From Fusicatenibacter_A intestinipullorum (GTDB lineage Bacteria > Bacillota > Negativicutes > Acidaminococcales > Acidaminococcaceae), in NCBI GenBank assembly GCA_019117495.1, contig DWZP01000004.1, forward strand, positions 1 to 64,000: a stretch of DNA of 64,000 nucleotides. Reading direction: 5' to 3'. The notes under the pieces are model-generated. The model was not told where the DNA came from. It saw only the letters and a program-made list of their open reading frames with translations, and searched no databases. The position numbers were made by a program, and so were the translations under genes. Below, in pieces: positions 32,707 to 40,662 of the stretch. The number at the start of each line of letters is the position of its first letter. Positions within the stretch are counted from its first letter, which is position 1.

Positions 32707-35046
32707 ATGAAAAAAGGAAAAGAACAGATTTTGGAGTTTATGAGGCGCAGCAGTTATGCGCCGCTGACTGCCGAAGATTTGATTGAAGAAATACCCATAA
32801 CAGGCAATTTAAACAATTTTTGGCAGGATTTAAAAGAATTGCAGGAAAACGGCGAAATTATAAAGACCCGTTTCGGCACATTCGGTTTACCGGAGCGCAT
32901 GGGGCTTGTAGTTGGGCGCTTTCAGCTTACAAGCAAGGGCTTTGGTTTTGTTATTCCCGATAATAAAGGCGAGCGGCCTGATGTGTTTATTCCGCCGCGC
33001 CTGCTTAACGGCGCCATGAATAACGACCGCGTTATGGCGCGCGTAGAAAAGGGCGGAGGCAACAAAAATAAGCCCGAAGGCGAAATTATCCGCATTATTA
33101 CCCATGCAAACAATAAAATTGTCGGTACTTTTAAAGCCAGCCGCGATTACGGTTTTGTAGTGCCGGATGATAAACGCATAGGGCAGGATGTATATGTTTT
33201 AAAACGCAATTTTGGCGAAGCCAAAAACAACCAGAAGGTTGTTGTAGAGATTACGGAGTGGGCTCCGGACAGCCGCCGCAATATCGAAGGCAAAATTGTG
33301 GAAGTGCTTGGCAATACAGGTGATGTCGGCATGGAACTTTTGTCGCTGATAAAGCAGTATGATTTGCCGCTGGAATTTCCGGAACAGGTTATCGCAGCCT
33401 CCAAACGTGTGCCGAAAACCATTAAAGCCGCAGAACTGGACGGCAGGTACGATTTGCGTGACAGATTAATTGTTACCATTGACGGCGACGATGCCAAAGA
33501 CCTTGACGATGCCGTATATGTAGAGCCGCAGGAAAACGGCGATTTTACGCTGGGCGTTTATATTGCGGATGTAAGCTATTACGTACACGAAAATACTATT
33601 TTGGACCGCGAAGCGCAGGAGCGAGGTACCAGTGTTTACCTTGTAGACAGAGTGCTGCCGATGCTGCCGGAACGCCTTTCCAACGGTATTTGCAGCCTTA
33701 ACGCAGGAGAAGACAGGCTGGTAATGTGCTGCGAAATGCTGATAGATAAAAAGGGCCGCATTAAAAGCTACGATATTTTCCCCGGTGTTATCAATGTGCG
33801 TTACCGTTTAAGCTACCGCATTGTGCGCGAAATTTTGGTCAATAAAAATGCTGAACTGACGGAAAAATATAAAGACGCGCTGCCGATGCTGGAAGAAATG
33901 GAAAAACTGTGCGTTATTCTGCACAAAAAACGCGTAACGCGCGGCGCAATAGATTTTGACCTGCCGGAACAGAAAGTAATTCTGGACGAACAGGGCAGGC
34001 CGCTGGAAATAGTACAGCGCGAGCATGGGCTTGCCGAATCAATCATTGAGGAATTTATGCTGGCGGCCAACGAAACGGTTGCGCGCCATATGGCCCTGCA
34101 AAAATGGCCTTTTGTTTACCGCGTGCATGATAAGCCCAATGAAGAAAAAATGCGCGATTTATCGCTTTTATTAAGCCGTTTTAATGTAAAAATGCCGGTA
34201 GCGGCAGACATTAAGCCGCTGGCGCTTCAAAAAGCGTTAATTGCCATGGAAGGCCGCCCGGAAGAACGCATGGTTTCCACGGTTGCCCTGCGCTCTTTAA
34301 AACAGGCCGTTTACCAAACGGATAATATCGGGCATTTTGGCCTTGCTGCTGAGTATTACACGCATTTTACATCGCCAATACGCCGCTATCCGGATTTGAT
34401 TGTACACCGCTTGCTGCATAAATGGCTGGCTGACCCGTACATGAAAGAAAAAACAAAGGACGAATATATTAACAAGCTTGACTATATTGCCGAACATTCA
34501 TCGATTCGCGAGCGCACTGCTGCCGAAGCTGAACGTGCAACCGTCGATTTGAAAAAGGCCGAATACATGGCAGGCCATATCGGCGAAGAATATGACGGCA
34601 TAATATCTGGCGTTACTGCCTTTGGCATGTTTGTTGAGCTGGAAAACGGCGTGGAAGGCCTTGTGCATATTTCCAGCTTGTTGGATGATTATTACGAATT
34701 TATTGAAGAAAATTATGCTTTGATGGGTACGCATACGCGCAAATGCTACTGTTTGGGCGACCCGGTGCGCATTGAGGTTTTTCAGGTTAATATTGCCGAA
34801 CGCAATATAGATTTTATACTTGCCGGTGAAGATGAAAGCGTGCGCGAACGCATTAAAATGCAGCTTGCCGAACAGCGTAAATCCGTAAGTTACCGCAGCG
34901 ATGTGCCTGATAAAAAAGGCAAGAAGAAAAAGGGCGGAAAGGATAAATTTGCCAAACGCGGCAAAGGCGGCATTGGCGGCAATAAATATTTAAAAGACAG
35001 TAAGAATAAGCACGGCAAAAGAAAGAAAAAACAGAGGAATAAATAG
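32707..35046 (+). CDS. rnr: Ribonuclease R
   Basis: A 779-residue 3'-5' exoribonuclease that degrades structured RNA and helps dispose of mRNAs released by tmRNA. The N-terminal winged helix and cold-shock domains (GKGFGFVIPD and DYGFVVPD) precede the RNB catalytic domain with IDGDDAKDLDDAVYVE near residue 260 and FTSPIRRYPDLIVHRLLH near 555. An S1 domain (GVTAFGMFVELENGVEGLVH) and a Lys/Gly-rich basic tail end the protein. The next gene is smpB, a functional partner. Confidence 0.97.
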   Translation: MKKGKEQILEFMRRSSYAPLTAEDLIEEIPITGNLNNFWQDLKELQENGEIIKTRFGTFGLPERMGLVVGRFQLTSKGFGFVIPDNKGERPDVFIPPRLLNGAMNNDRVMARVEKGGGNKNKPEGEIIRIITHANNKIVGTFKASRDYGFVVPDDKRIGQDVYVLKRNFGEAKNNQKVVVEITEWAPDSRRNIEGKIVEVLGNTGDVGMELLSLIKQYDLPLEFPEQVIAASKRVPKTIKAAELDGRYDLRDRLIVTIDGDDAKDLDDAVYVEPQENGDFTLGVYIADVSYYVHENTILDREAQERGTSVYLVDRVLPMLPERLSNGICSLNAGEDRLVMCCEMLIDKKGRIKSYDIFPGVINVRYRLSYRIVREILVNKNAELTEKYKDALPMLEEMEKLCVILHKKRVTRGAIDFDLPEQKVILDEQGRPLEIVQREHGLAESIIEEFMLAANETVARHMALQKWPFVYRVHDKPNEEKMRDLSLLLSRFNVKMPVAADIKPLALQKALIAMEGRPEERMVSTVALRSLKQAVYQTDNIGHFGLAAEYYTHFTSPIRRYPDLIVHRLLHKWLADPYMKEKTKDEYINKLDYIAEHSSIRERTAAEAERATVDLKKAEYMAGHIGEEYDGIISGVTAFGMFVELENGVEGLVHISSLLDDYYEFIEENYALMGTHTRKCYCLGDPVRIEVFQVNIAERNIDFILAGEDESVRERIKMQLAEQRKSVSYRSDVPDKKGKKKKGGKDKFAKRGKGGIGGNKYLKDSKNKHGKRKKKQRNK

Positions 35047-35510
35047 TGGAAAAGAAAATAAAAATTGTTGCAGAAAACAGAAAAGCGCGCCATGATTTTA
35101 CTATTCATGAAACTTACGAGGCAGGCATTGCCTTGACGGGTACGGAAGTAAAATCGCTGCGCGCGGGCAAAGCCAACATGAAGGACAGCTATGCCCAGAT
35201 AACCAAAAGTGCGGAAGTAATTGTCTGCAATTTGCATATCAGCCCTTATGACCAGGGCAACCGGTTTAACCACGAGCCGCTGCGTGACCGTAAACTTTTG
35301 CTGCATAAGGCAGAAATCCGCCGCCTTATCGGCAAAGTAAAAGAAAAAGGCTACACGCTGGTGCCTTTAAAAATGTATTTTTCGCATGGGCTGATTAAAA
35401 TAGAAATTGCCCTTGCCACCGGTAAAAAACTGTATGACAAGCGCCAGGATATGGCAAAGCGCGACGCTAAACGCGAAGTGGAACGCGCCTTGAAGGAGCG
35501 GAACAGGTAA
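35046..35510 (+). CDS. smpB: SsrA-binding protein SmpB
   Basis: A 154-residue partner of tmRNA in trans-translation. It carries AENRKARHDFTIHETYEAGI, GTEVKSLRAGKANMKDSYA and the basic C-terminal tail DKRQDMAKRDAKREVERALK that enters the mRNA channel. The start is GTG at 35046, overlapping the rnr stop by one base. The tmRNA gene lies about 550 bases downstream on the other strand. Confidence 0.97.
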   Translation: MEKKIKIVAENRKARHDFTIHETYEAGIALTGTEVKSLRAGKANMKDSYAQITKSAEVIVCNLHISPYDQGNRFNHEPLRDRKLLLHKAEIRRLIGKVKEKGYTLVPLKMYFSHGLIKIEIALATGKKLYDKRQDMAKRDAKREVERALKERNR

Positions 35511-35542
35511 CAGTAAAATTTAAATAAAGGAGCTGGTCTACT

Positions 35543-35977
35543 ATGAAAAAATTTTTAATGTTGGTATTTGCTGCTGTACTTGCAGTATCTGCCGTATGCT
35601 TTGCTGAAGCGCCCAAGGCAGCTGAAGGCACTCAAGCGGTGCAAACGCAAACTGCCGCAGCTTATAAAACGCTTACGCCGCAGCAGGCAAAGCAGCGCAT
35701 GGAACAGAATGATAAAATTGTTGTTCTGGATGTGCGCACGCAGGAAGAATTTGCAGCAGGGCATATTCCGGGAGCAGTTTTACTGCCGGTTGATTTAATT
35801 GAAGCTAAATCCGAAGAAGTTGCCAAAGTTCTTCCGGATAAAGATGCCGAAATTTTGGTTTACTGCCGCAGCGGTAAACGTGCACACCGTGCATCGCAGG
35901 CATTGGCAGACATGGGCTATACAAATATTGAGCATATCGGCGGTATTATGGACTGGCCGTATGAAGTTGTGAAATAA
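35543..35977 (+). CDS. Exported rhodanese-like protein
   Basis: A 144-residue protein with a signal peptide (MKKFLMLVFAAVLAVSAVCF, cleaved after about residue 21) and one rhodanese domain. The active-site loop is YCRSGKRAHRASQAL with the catalytic Cys present, after LDVRTQEEFAAGHIPGAVLL. It therefore acts outside the cytoplasmic membrane, probably in the periplasm. Substrate is unknown: sulfur transfer or binding of an anion are both possible. It sits alone between smpB and a bidirectional terminator. Confidence 0.88.
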   Translation: MKKFLMLVFAAVLAVSAVCFAEAPKAAEGTQAVQTQTAAAYKTLTPQQAKQRMEQNDKIVVLDVRTQEEFAAGHIPGAVLLPVDLIEAKSEEVAKVLPDKDAEILVYCRSGKRAHRASQALADMGYTNIEHIGGIMDWPYEVVK

Positions 35978-35980
35978 TAT

Positions 35981-36020
35981 AAAAAAGGCTGGTTACAGTT
36001 TCTTCTGTAATCAGCCTTTT
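35981..36020. terminator. Bidirectional terminator between the rhodanese and tmRNA genes
   Basis: AAAAAAGGCTGGTTACAG (35981-35998) pairs with CTGTAATCAGCCTTTT (36005-36020) with one wobble. A-runs and T-runs on both sides allow it to end the rhodanese mRNA (+) and the tmRNA (-). Confidence 0.85.
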
Positions 36021-36065
36021 ATGTATAAGATAAGCAGTTATTAAAAAGTTCGACTGCATAGCATT

Positions 36066-36410
36066 TGGTGGAGATGAGGGGAGTCGAACCCCTGTCCGAA
36101 AATATTGCAATATGACTTTCTCCGAGCGCAGGCGTCATTTTATTATTCGCTTCCGTGCCGCCTGACGGCGGGCTGCCCGGTTGCTATCCCAAAAGGTTTC
36201 CCTTAAAGGCTCAGGGAAAAGCCCTTAAAGTATCCTGCTGTTGGCGTCCAGAGCATTTCCGCAGGAAAGAAACGCAAGGACGTAGCATTAAGCTGCTAAA
36301 GCGTAATCGTTTTTAGCGTTTATTTTTAAACGTCCGCCGTTTAACGTGCTGACGGAAACACGGCTCGCTTATCATACCACACCTATCCCCGTCGAAACCA
36401 GTACATCCCC
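36066..36410 (-). ncRNA. ssrA: Transfer-messenger RNA (tmRNA)
   Basis: On the minus strand the RNA begins GGGGATGTACTGGTTTCGAC, the universal tmRNA 5' end, and finishes with the tRNA-like GGTTCGACTCCCCTCATCTC arm and an encoded CCACCA. Length is 345 bases. The tag reading frame ends in codons for NDYALAA and TAA (stop at 36288-36290). With GCT at 36317-36315 as the inferred resume codon the tag is AKNDYALAA, plus the alanine carried by tmRNA. It frees stalled ribosomes and tags products for proteolysis. smpB and rnr are close by. Confidence 0.97.
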
Positions 36411-36434
36411 ATGATAAGTGTAATTTATTAAAAT

Positions 36435-36464
36435 ATTATAGCATATCTGTTACAAAATGTACAA
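36435..36464 (-). promoter_or_regulatory. Promoter for tmRNA
   Basis: Read on the minus strand: TTGTAC (36464-36459), an 18-base spacer and TATAAT (36440-36435). This lies about 25 bases before the mature 5' end, allowing a short precursor leader. Confidence 0.6.
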
Positions 36465-36510
36465 CTAAAATTATAAAATAATCTTTCGTTAAAACAATTT
36501 GCCCTTTGCC

Positions 36511-36539
36511 TTTCATTTTTATATGCAGAAGTGTATAAT
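36511..36539 (+). promoter_or_regulatory. Probable promoter for the larA-like triplet
   Basis: TATAAT at 36534-36539 with a weak -35 element TTTCAT (36511-36516), spacer 17. AAAAGGAG precedes the first ATG. The weak -35 would fit activator control, but no operator was recognised. Confidence 0.4.
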
Positions 36540-36577
36540 ATAATTATATAACTACTATTCAAAAAGGAGAATGAACA

Positions 36578-37876
36578 ATGAAGGAATACACTCTCCCGTA
36601 TGGCAGCGGCTGCCAGAAGGTAATGCTGCCGGAAGAACATATATTGTACGACATTCATGGCAATAAGGCGTCCGTTGCCGGTGATATTAAAGAGGCTACG
36701 CTTAATGCGCTGCGCAGCCCGGTTGAAAGCGCTCCGTTGAAAGACGTTGTGCAAAAAGGCGATAAGGTTGCCGTTATTGTAAGCGATATAACGCGCCTTG
36801 TGCGTACTGCCGATTTTCTGCCTGTTGTTATTGATGAAATTAATGCAGGCGGCGTGCCTGATGAAGATATTACCATTGTTGTTGCAACAGGCACGCACCG
36901 TGCCCATACGCCTGAAGAAGATGTGCTTGTTTGCGGGCAGGAAATTGTAAACCGCATTAAAATTCATCAGCATGACTGCCGCAATAACGCAGAACTGGTT
37001 GACCTTGGCGTTACCAGCCGCGGCACACCAATTTTAATTGATAAAACAGTGGCAGAAGCCGATAAAATTATTATTACCGGCGCCGTGTCGCTGCACCCGA
37101 TGGCAGGCTTTGGCGGCGGACGCAAAGCTGTTATGCCGGGCGTAAGCGGCCACGCTACCATTATGCACAACCATGCTATGGCACTGGCAGATGAAGTTGG
37201 TGCAGGATGCAATCCGCTGTGCGAAACCGGCGTTTTGGAAAATAACCCGCTGCACGAGGATATGACGGAAGTATGCGCAAAAATTAACCCTGCGTTTTTG
37301 GTAAACATGGTGTTCAGCCCGGAAGGAGACCTGCATGAAGTTGTTGCTGGGCACTGGTATAAAGCATGGGAAAAAGGATGCCATGACCTTTTGGCAATGG
37401 CAGGCGTACATATTAAAGAGCAGGCAGATGTCGTTATTGCTTCGGCAGGCGGCAGCCCGAAAGATATAAACCTGTACCAGAGCTGCAAAGCCCATATGAA
37501 CGCTGTTTTTGCGGTAAAACCCGGCGGCTATTTAATTTTGACGCTGGATTGCCCCGATATTAAAGAACCTGCCATTTTTACGGACTGGTTCTCTAAATCC
37601 GATATTCTCAGCTTTGAAAAAGAAGTACGCGCCGATTTTTCCATTCCGGCGTTTGTGGCGTTTAAAACAAGATGCATTGTAAATTCGCTGCATACTTATC
37701 TTGTAACAAGGCCGGAAAACTTTGAATTTGTACGTGCTACCGGGCAGATTCCCGTGGCTTCGCTTGAAGAAGCATGGAATATGGTGCAGGCTGACCTTGC
37801 TGAAAAAAATAAAAAAGACTATACAATTACCGTTATGGGGCATGCCTCGGCAACGCTCCCTATTTTGGACAAGTGA
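36578..37876 (+). CDS. LarA-family nickel-pincer racemase, copy 1
   Basis: A 432-residue LarA-like enzyme. LarA of lactobacilli racemises lactate with a nickel-pincer nucleotide bound to a lysine; relatives act on other 2-hydroxyacids. The family's key positions are conserved one residue off the Lactiplantibacillus numbering: His107 (ATGTHRAH), His173 (SLHPMAGFGGGRK), Lys183 and His199 (MHNHAMAL). SDITRLVRTADFLP carries the substrate-side Arg region. First of three tandem copies; copy 2 starts six bases after its stop. The substrate cannot be assigned. The cofactor genes larB, larC and larE are not in the window. Confidence 0.88.
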   Translation: MKEYTLPYGSGCQKVMLPEEHILYDIHGNKASVAGDIKEATLNALRSPVESAPLKDVVQKGDKVAVIVSDITRLVRTADFLPVVIDEINAGGVPDEDITIVVATGTHRAHTPEEDVLVCGQEIVNRIKIHQHDCRNNAELVDLGVTSRGTPILIDKTVAEADKIIITGAVSLHPMAGFGGGRKAVMPGVSGHATIMHNHAMALADEVGAGCNPLCETGVLENNPLHEDMTEVCAKINPAFLVNMVFSPEGDLHEVVAGHWYKAWEKGCHDLLAMAGVHIKEQADVVIASAGGSPKDINLYQSCKAHMNAVFAVKPGGYLILTLDCPDIKEPAIFTDWFSKSDILSFEKEVRADFSIPAFVAFKTRCIVNSLHTYLVTRPENFEFVRATGQIPVASLEEAWNMVQADLAEKNKKDYTITVMGHASATLPILDK

Positions 37877-37882
37877 GGAAGC

Positions 37883-39172
37883 ATGAAGGAATATAAGCTG
37901 AAATACGGCAAAGGCGAGCAAAGCGTAATGCTTGATGAAAGCAAAGTTTTGCAGATTATCGACGCCGCGCCGGGCGAAAAAATATCAGATTTAAAAAAGG
38001 CTGTGCTGGATGCCGTCCGCAATCCTGTTGGTTCTGCGCCGCTGCGTGAAGTTGTGCAAAAGGGCGATAAGGTAGTAATTCTGGTAAGCGACATAACACG
38101 CGCGTGGACGAGAACAAGTGAGTATCTGCCCATTGTGGTGGAAGAACTTAACAACAGCGGCATACCTGATGCTGATATTTCCGTTATTGTTGCGGCAGGA
38201 ACGCACAGGGCCAATACAGACGAAGAAAAGAAGATTATTGTTGGCGAAGATTTGTACAACCGCTTGAAAATTTATGACCATGATGCTTACGATATGGATA
38301 AAAACGTGTATCTTGGCACAACAAGGCGCGGTACCCCGGTGTACCTTGATAAGCGCGCCGTTGAAGCAGACAAGGTAATTTTAACAGGCGGTATTACACC
38401 GCATTTGTTTGCCGGTTTCGGCGGCGGGCGCAAAAGCGTGCTGCCTGGCATTGCAGCTGCCGAAACAATTAACCATAACCATGTTATGGCGTTAAGCGAT
38501 ACGATTGGCGGCGGCATAAACCCGGATACCTGCCTTGCCAAAACCTGGGATAACCGCGTAAGCGACGATATGTGCGATGCAACAGCACTTTTGAATCCCT
38601 GTTTTCTGGTAAATGCCATTATGGATGCTGACGGCGATTTTTACGCTGTTGCCGCCGGTCACTGGCATGAAGCATGGCTGGAAGGCACACGCATTGTAAC
38701 TAAACAGCAGGGCGTAAAAGCCAAAGCCAAGGCCGATATTGCAATCAGCAGCGGCGGCGGTTTTCCGCGTGACATGAACCTGTATCAGGGAATGAAGGCT
38801 TATGTGCCTGCGGCTATGGCGTTAAAAGAAGGCGGCGTTATTATTGCGGTGCTGGAATGCGAAGATATTGCCGAACCGCCGGTATTTTTCAACTGCTTCC
38901 ATTATGACGATTTAAAACAGATGGAGCAGGATGTGCGTGACGGTTTCAGCATTCCGTTTTATGTAGCTTTTTATACCTGCTGCCTTGCTGAACGTTTTAC
39001 CATAATTTTGGTAACCAAGCCGGAAAACTTTGAAAAAGCACGCAAAACGCGCGCCGTACCGGTAGCAACCTTGCAGGAAGCAATGGCAATGGCTGAAAAA
39101 ATTGTCGGCAGGGAAGATTATACCGTTAATATTATTCCGCACGGCATGGCAACTATTCCGTTTTTTGATTAA
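37883..39172 (+). CDS. LarA-family nickel-pincer racemase, copy 2
   Basis: A 429-residue paralogue of the preceding gene. Key residues fall on the same numbers as in Lactiplantibacillus LarA: His108 (AAGTHRANT), His174 (ITPHLFAGFGGGRKS), Lys184 and His200 (NHNHVMAL). It differs from copies 1 and 3 near the substrate side: ITRAWTRTSEYLP has an extra residue and a Trp where the others read ITRLVRTAD or ITRLVHTDQ. That suggests a different hydroxyacid substrate (inference). Copy 3 follows after 45 bases. Confidence 0.88.
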   Translation: MKEYKLKYGKGEQSVMLDESKVLQIIDAAPGEKISDLKKAVLDAVRNPVGSAPLREVVQKGDKVVILVSDITRAWTRTSEYLPIVVEELNNSGIPDADISVIVAAGTHRANTDEEKKIIVGEDLYNRLKIYDHDAYDMDKNVYLGTTRRGTPVYLDKRAVEADKVILTGGITPHLFAGFGGGRKSVLPGIAAAETINHNHVMALSDTIGGGINPDTCLAKTWDNRVSDDMCDATALLNPCFLVNAIMDADGDFYAVAAGHWHEAWLEGTRIVTKQQGVKAKAKADIAISSGGGFPRDMNLYQGMKAYVPAAMALKEGGVIIAVLECEDIAEPPVFFNCFHYDDLKQMEQDVRDGFSIPFYVAFYTCCLAERFTIILVTKPENFEKARKTRAVPVATLQEAMAMAEKIVGREDYTVNIIPHGMATIPFFD

Positions 39173-39217
39173 TGTTTGCAAATTTTTTAATATAAATGCT
39201 TTTTAAGGGAAAGGAAG

Positions 39218-40525
39218 ATGATTATGGCATTAAAAAATTTTAAATTTGGTTTTGGTGACGGCTTTCAGGAAGTTGCACTGCCGGAAGAACACATTTTGCA
39301 GGTAATTGAAGGCAACCAGAGCGAAAAAATTACTGACGTAAAAGCGGCAGTTTTAAAAGCAATGCGCGAGCCTATTAACAGCAAACCTTTGCAGCAGTGC
39401 GTTAACAAGGGCGAAAAAGTAGCAATTGTTGTAAGTGATATTACCCGCCTTGTGCATACCGACCAAATTCTCATTCATATTGTTAATGAACTGAATCTTG
39501 CTGGCATTCCCGATGAAGATATCAGCATCGTGGTTGCGCAGGGCACGCACCGCCCGCAAACACATGAAGAAGATGTAATTGTCTGCGGGCAGGAAGTAGT
39601 AGACCGCATTAAAATTTATCAGCACAGCAGCAAAGAATCTGTATGTGTGCATGTAGGCGATACTCCGCGCGGCGTGCCTGTATGGATTGATAAGCATGTA
39701 ACCGATGCCGATAAAGTAATTTTAACCGGCGGTATTACCGTACATCTGCTTGCAGGTTACGGCGGCGGGCGCAAAAGCATTCTTCCGGGCGTTGCCAGTG
39801 AAGAAACCATTCAAAAACACCATTCTCTGGCACTTGCCGATGAATTTGGCGGCGGCGTATATCCCGGCGTTTGCACTGCAAATATCGAAGGCAACCGCTT
39901 CCACGAAGAACTTTGCGCTGCATGCGAATTTATCAACCCGTGCTTTTTGGTAAACAACGTGCTTGATAATGACGGTGATTTTGCCAAAATAGTTGGCGGC
40001 CACTGGTATGATGCATGGCTGGAAGGCACTAAAGAAGTATTAAAAATTCAGGGCGTTAAAGCAAAAGGAAAAGCAGATGTGGTAATTGCTTCTCCGGGCG
40101 GTTTCCCGAAAGACATTAACCTGTATCAGGGCAGCAAAACTTATGATACTTCCGCACTTGCACTTAAAAAAGGCGGTATTTTAATTGCTGCGCTTGAAGC
40201 ACGTGAAATTAATGACCCGCCCGCATATATGGAAAGCTTCCGCTTTGATAATTTAACGGATATGGAAAAAGCCTTGCGTGAAGAATTTTCCATTCCTTTC
40301 TATGTAGCTTTTGTACTGGCAAGCCTGTGTCACGAAAATACCGTTTACCTTGTAACCAAACCCGAAAACTTTGAAGCTGCTAGAAAAACTGGGCAGATTC
40401 CGGTTGCAACCATTGAAGAAGCATGGCAGCTGGCGCAGGAAAAATTAAAAGCCGAAGGAAAAACCGATTACACCATTAATGTAATGCAGCATGCGGCCAA
40501 CACAGTGCCTATGATTGAAGAATAA
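39218..40525 (+). CDS. LarA-family nickel-pincer racemase, copy 3
   Basis: A 435-residue paralogue. The block ITVHLLAGYGGGRKSILPG and the later KHHSLAL retain the lysine and histidines of the LarA cofactor site, and AQGTHRPQT keeps the other His. Two starts are possible: ATG 39218 (AAGGGA seven bases upstream) and ATG 39224 (AAGGA eight bases upstream). It ends the triplet and is followed by an intrinsic terminator. Whether the three act on separate substrates or are dosage copies cannot be read from sequence, but they have clearly diverged. Confidence 0.87.
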   Translation: MIMALKNFKFGFGDGFQEVALPEEHILQVIEGNQSEKITDVKAAVLKAMREPINSKPLQQCVNKGEKVAIVVSDITRLVHTDQILIHIVNELNLAGIPDEDISIVVAQGTHRPQTHEEDVIVCGQEVVDRIKIYQHSSKESVCVHVGDTPRGVPVWIDKHVTDADKVILTGGITVHLLAGYGGGRKSILPGVASEETIQKHHSLALADEFGGGVYPGVCTANIEGNRFHEELCAACEFINPCFLVNNVLDNDGDFAKIVGGHWYDAWLEGTKEVLKIQGVKAKGKADVVIASPGGFPKDINLYQGSKTYDTSALALKKGGILIAALEAREINDPPAYMESFRFDNLTDMEKALREEFSIPFYVAFVLASLCHENTVYLVTKPENFEAARKTGQIPVATIEEAWQLAQEKLKAEGKTDYTINVMQHAANTVPMIEE

Positions 40526-40554
40526 AACTCATATTAGTTATAAAACTTAGTTAC

Positions 40555-40587
40555 AAAACCGTCGTACAAATATGTATGGCGGTTTTT
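40555..40587 (+). terminator. Terminator after the larA-like triplet
   Basis: AAAACCGTCGTACA (40555-40568) pairs with TGTATGGCGGTTTT (with two G-U pairs), followed by a short T-run. Confidence 0.75.
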
Positions 40588-40603
40588 GTCTTATAATTTT
40601 CAA

Positions 40604-40648
40604 AATAAAAAATTCCTAATGCAAGCCTTAAAACTTACATTAGGAATT
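40604..40648 (-). terminator. feoAB terminator
   Basis: AATTCCTAATG (40611-40621) pairs with CATTAGGAATT (40638-40648). The A-rich stretch at 40604-40610 becomes the T-run when read on the minus strand, just after the feoB stop. Confidence 0.8.
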
Positions 40649-40662
40649 GACAGTTATTATAG

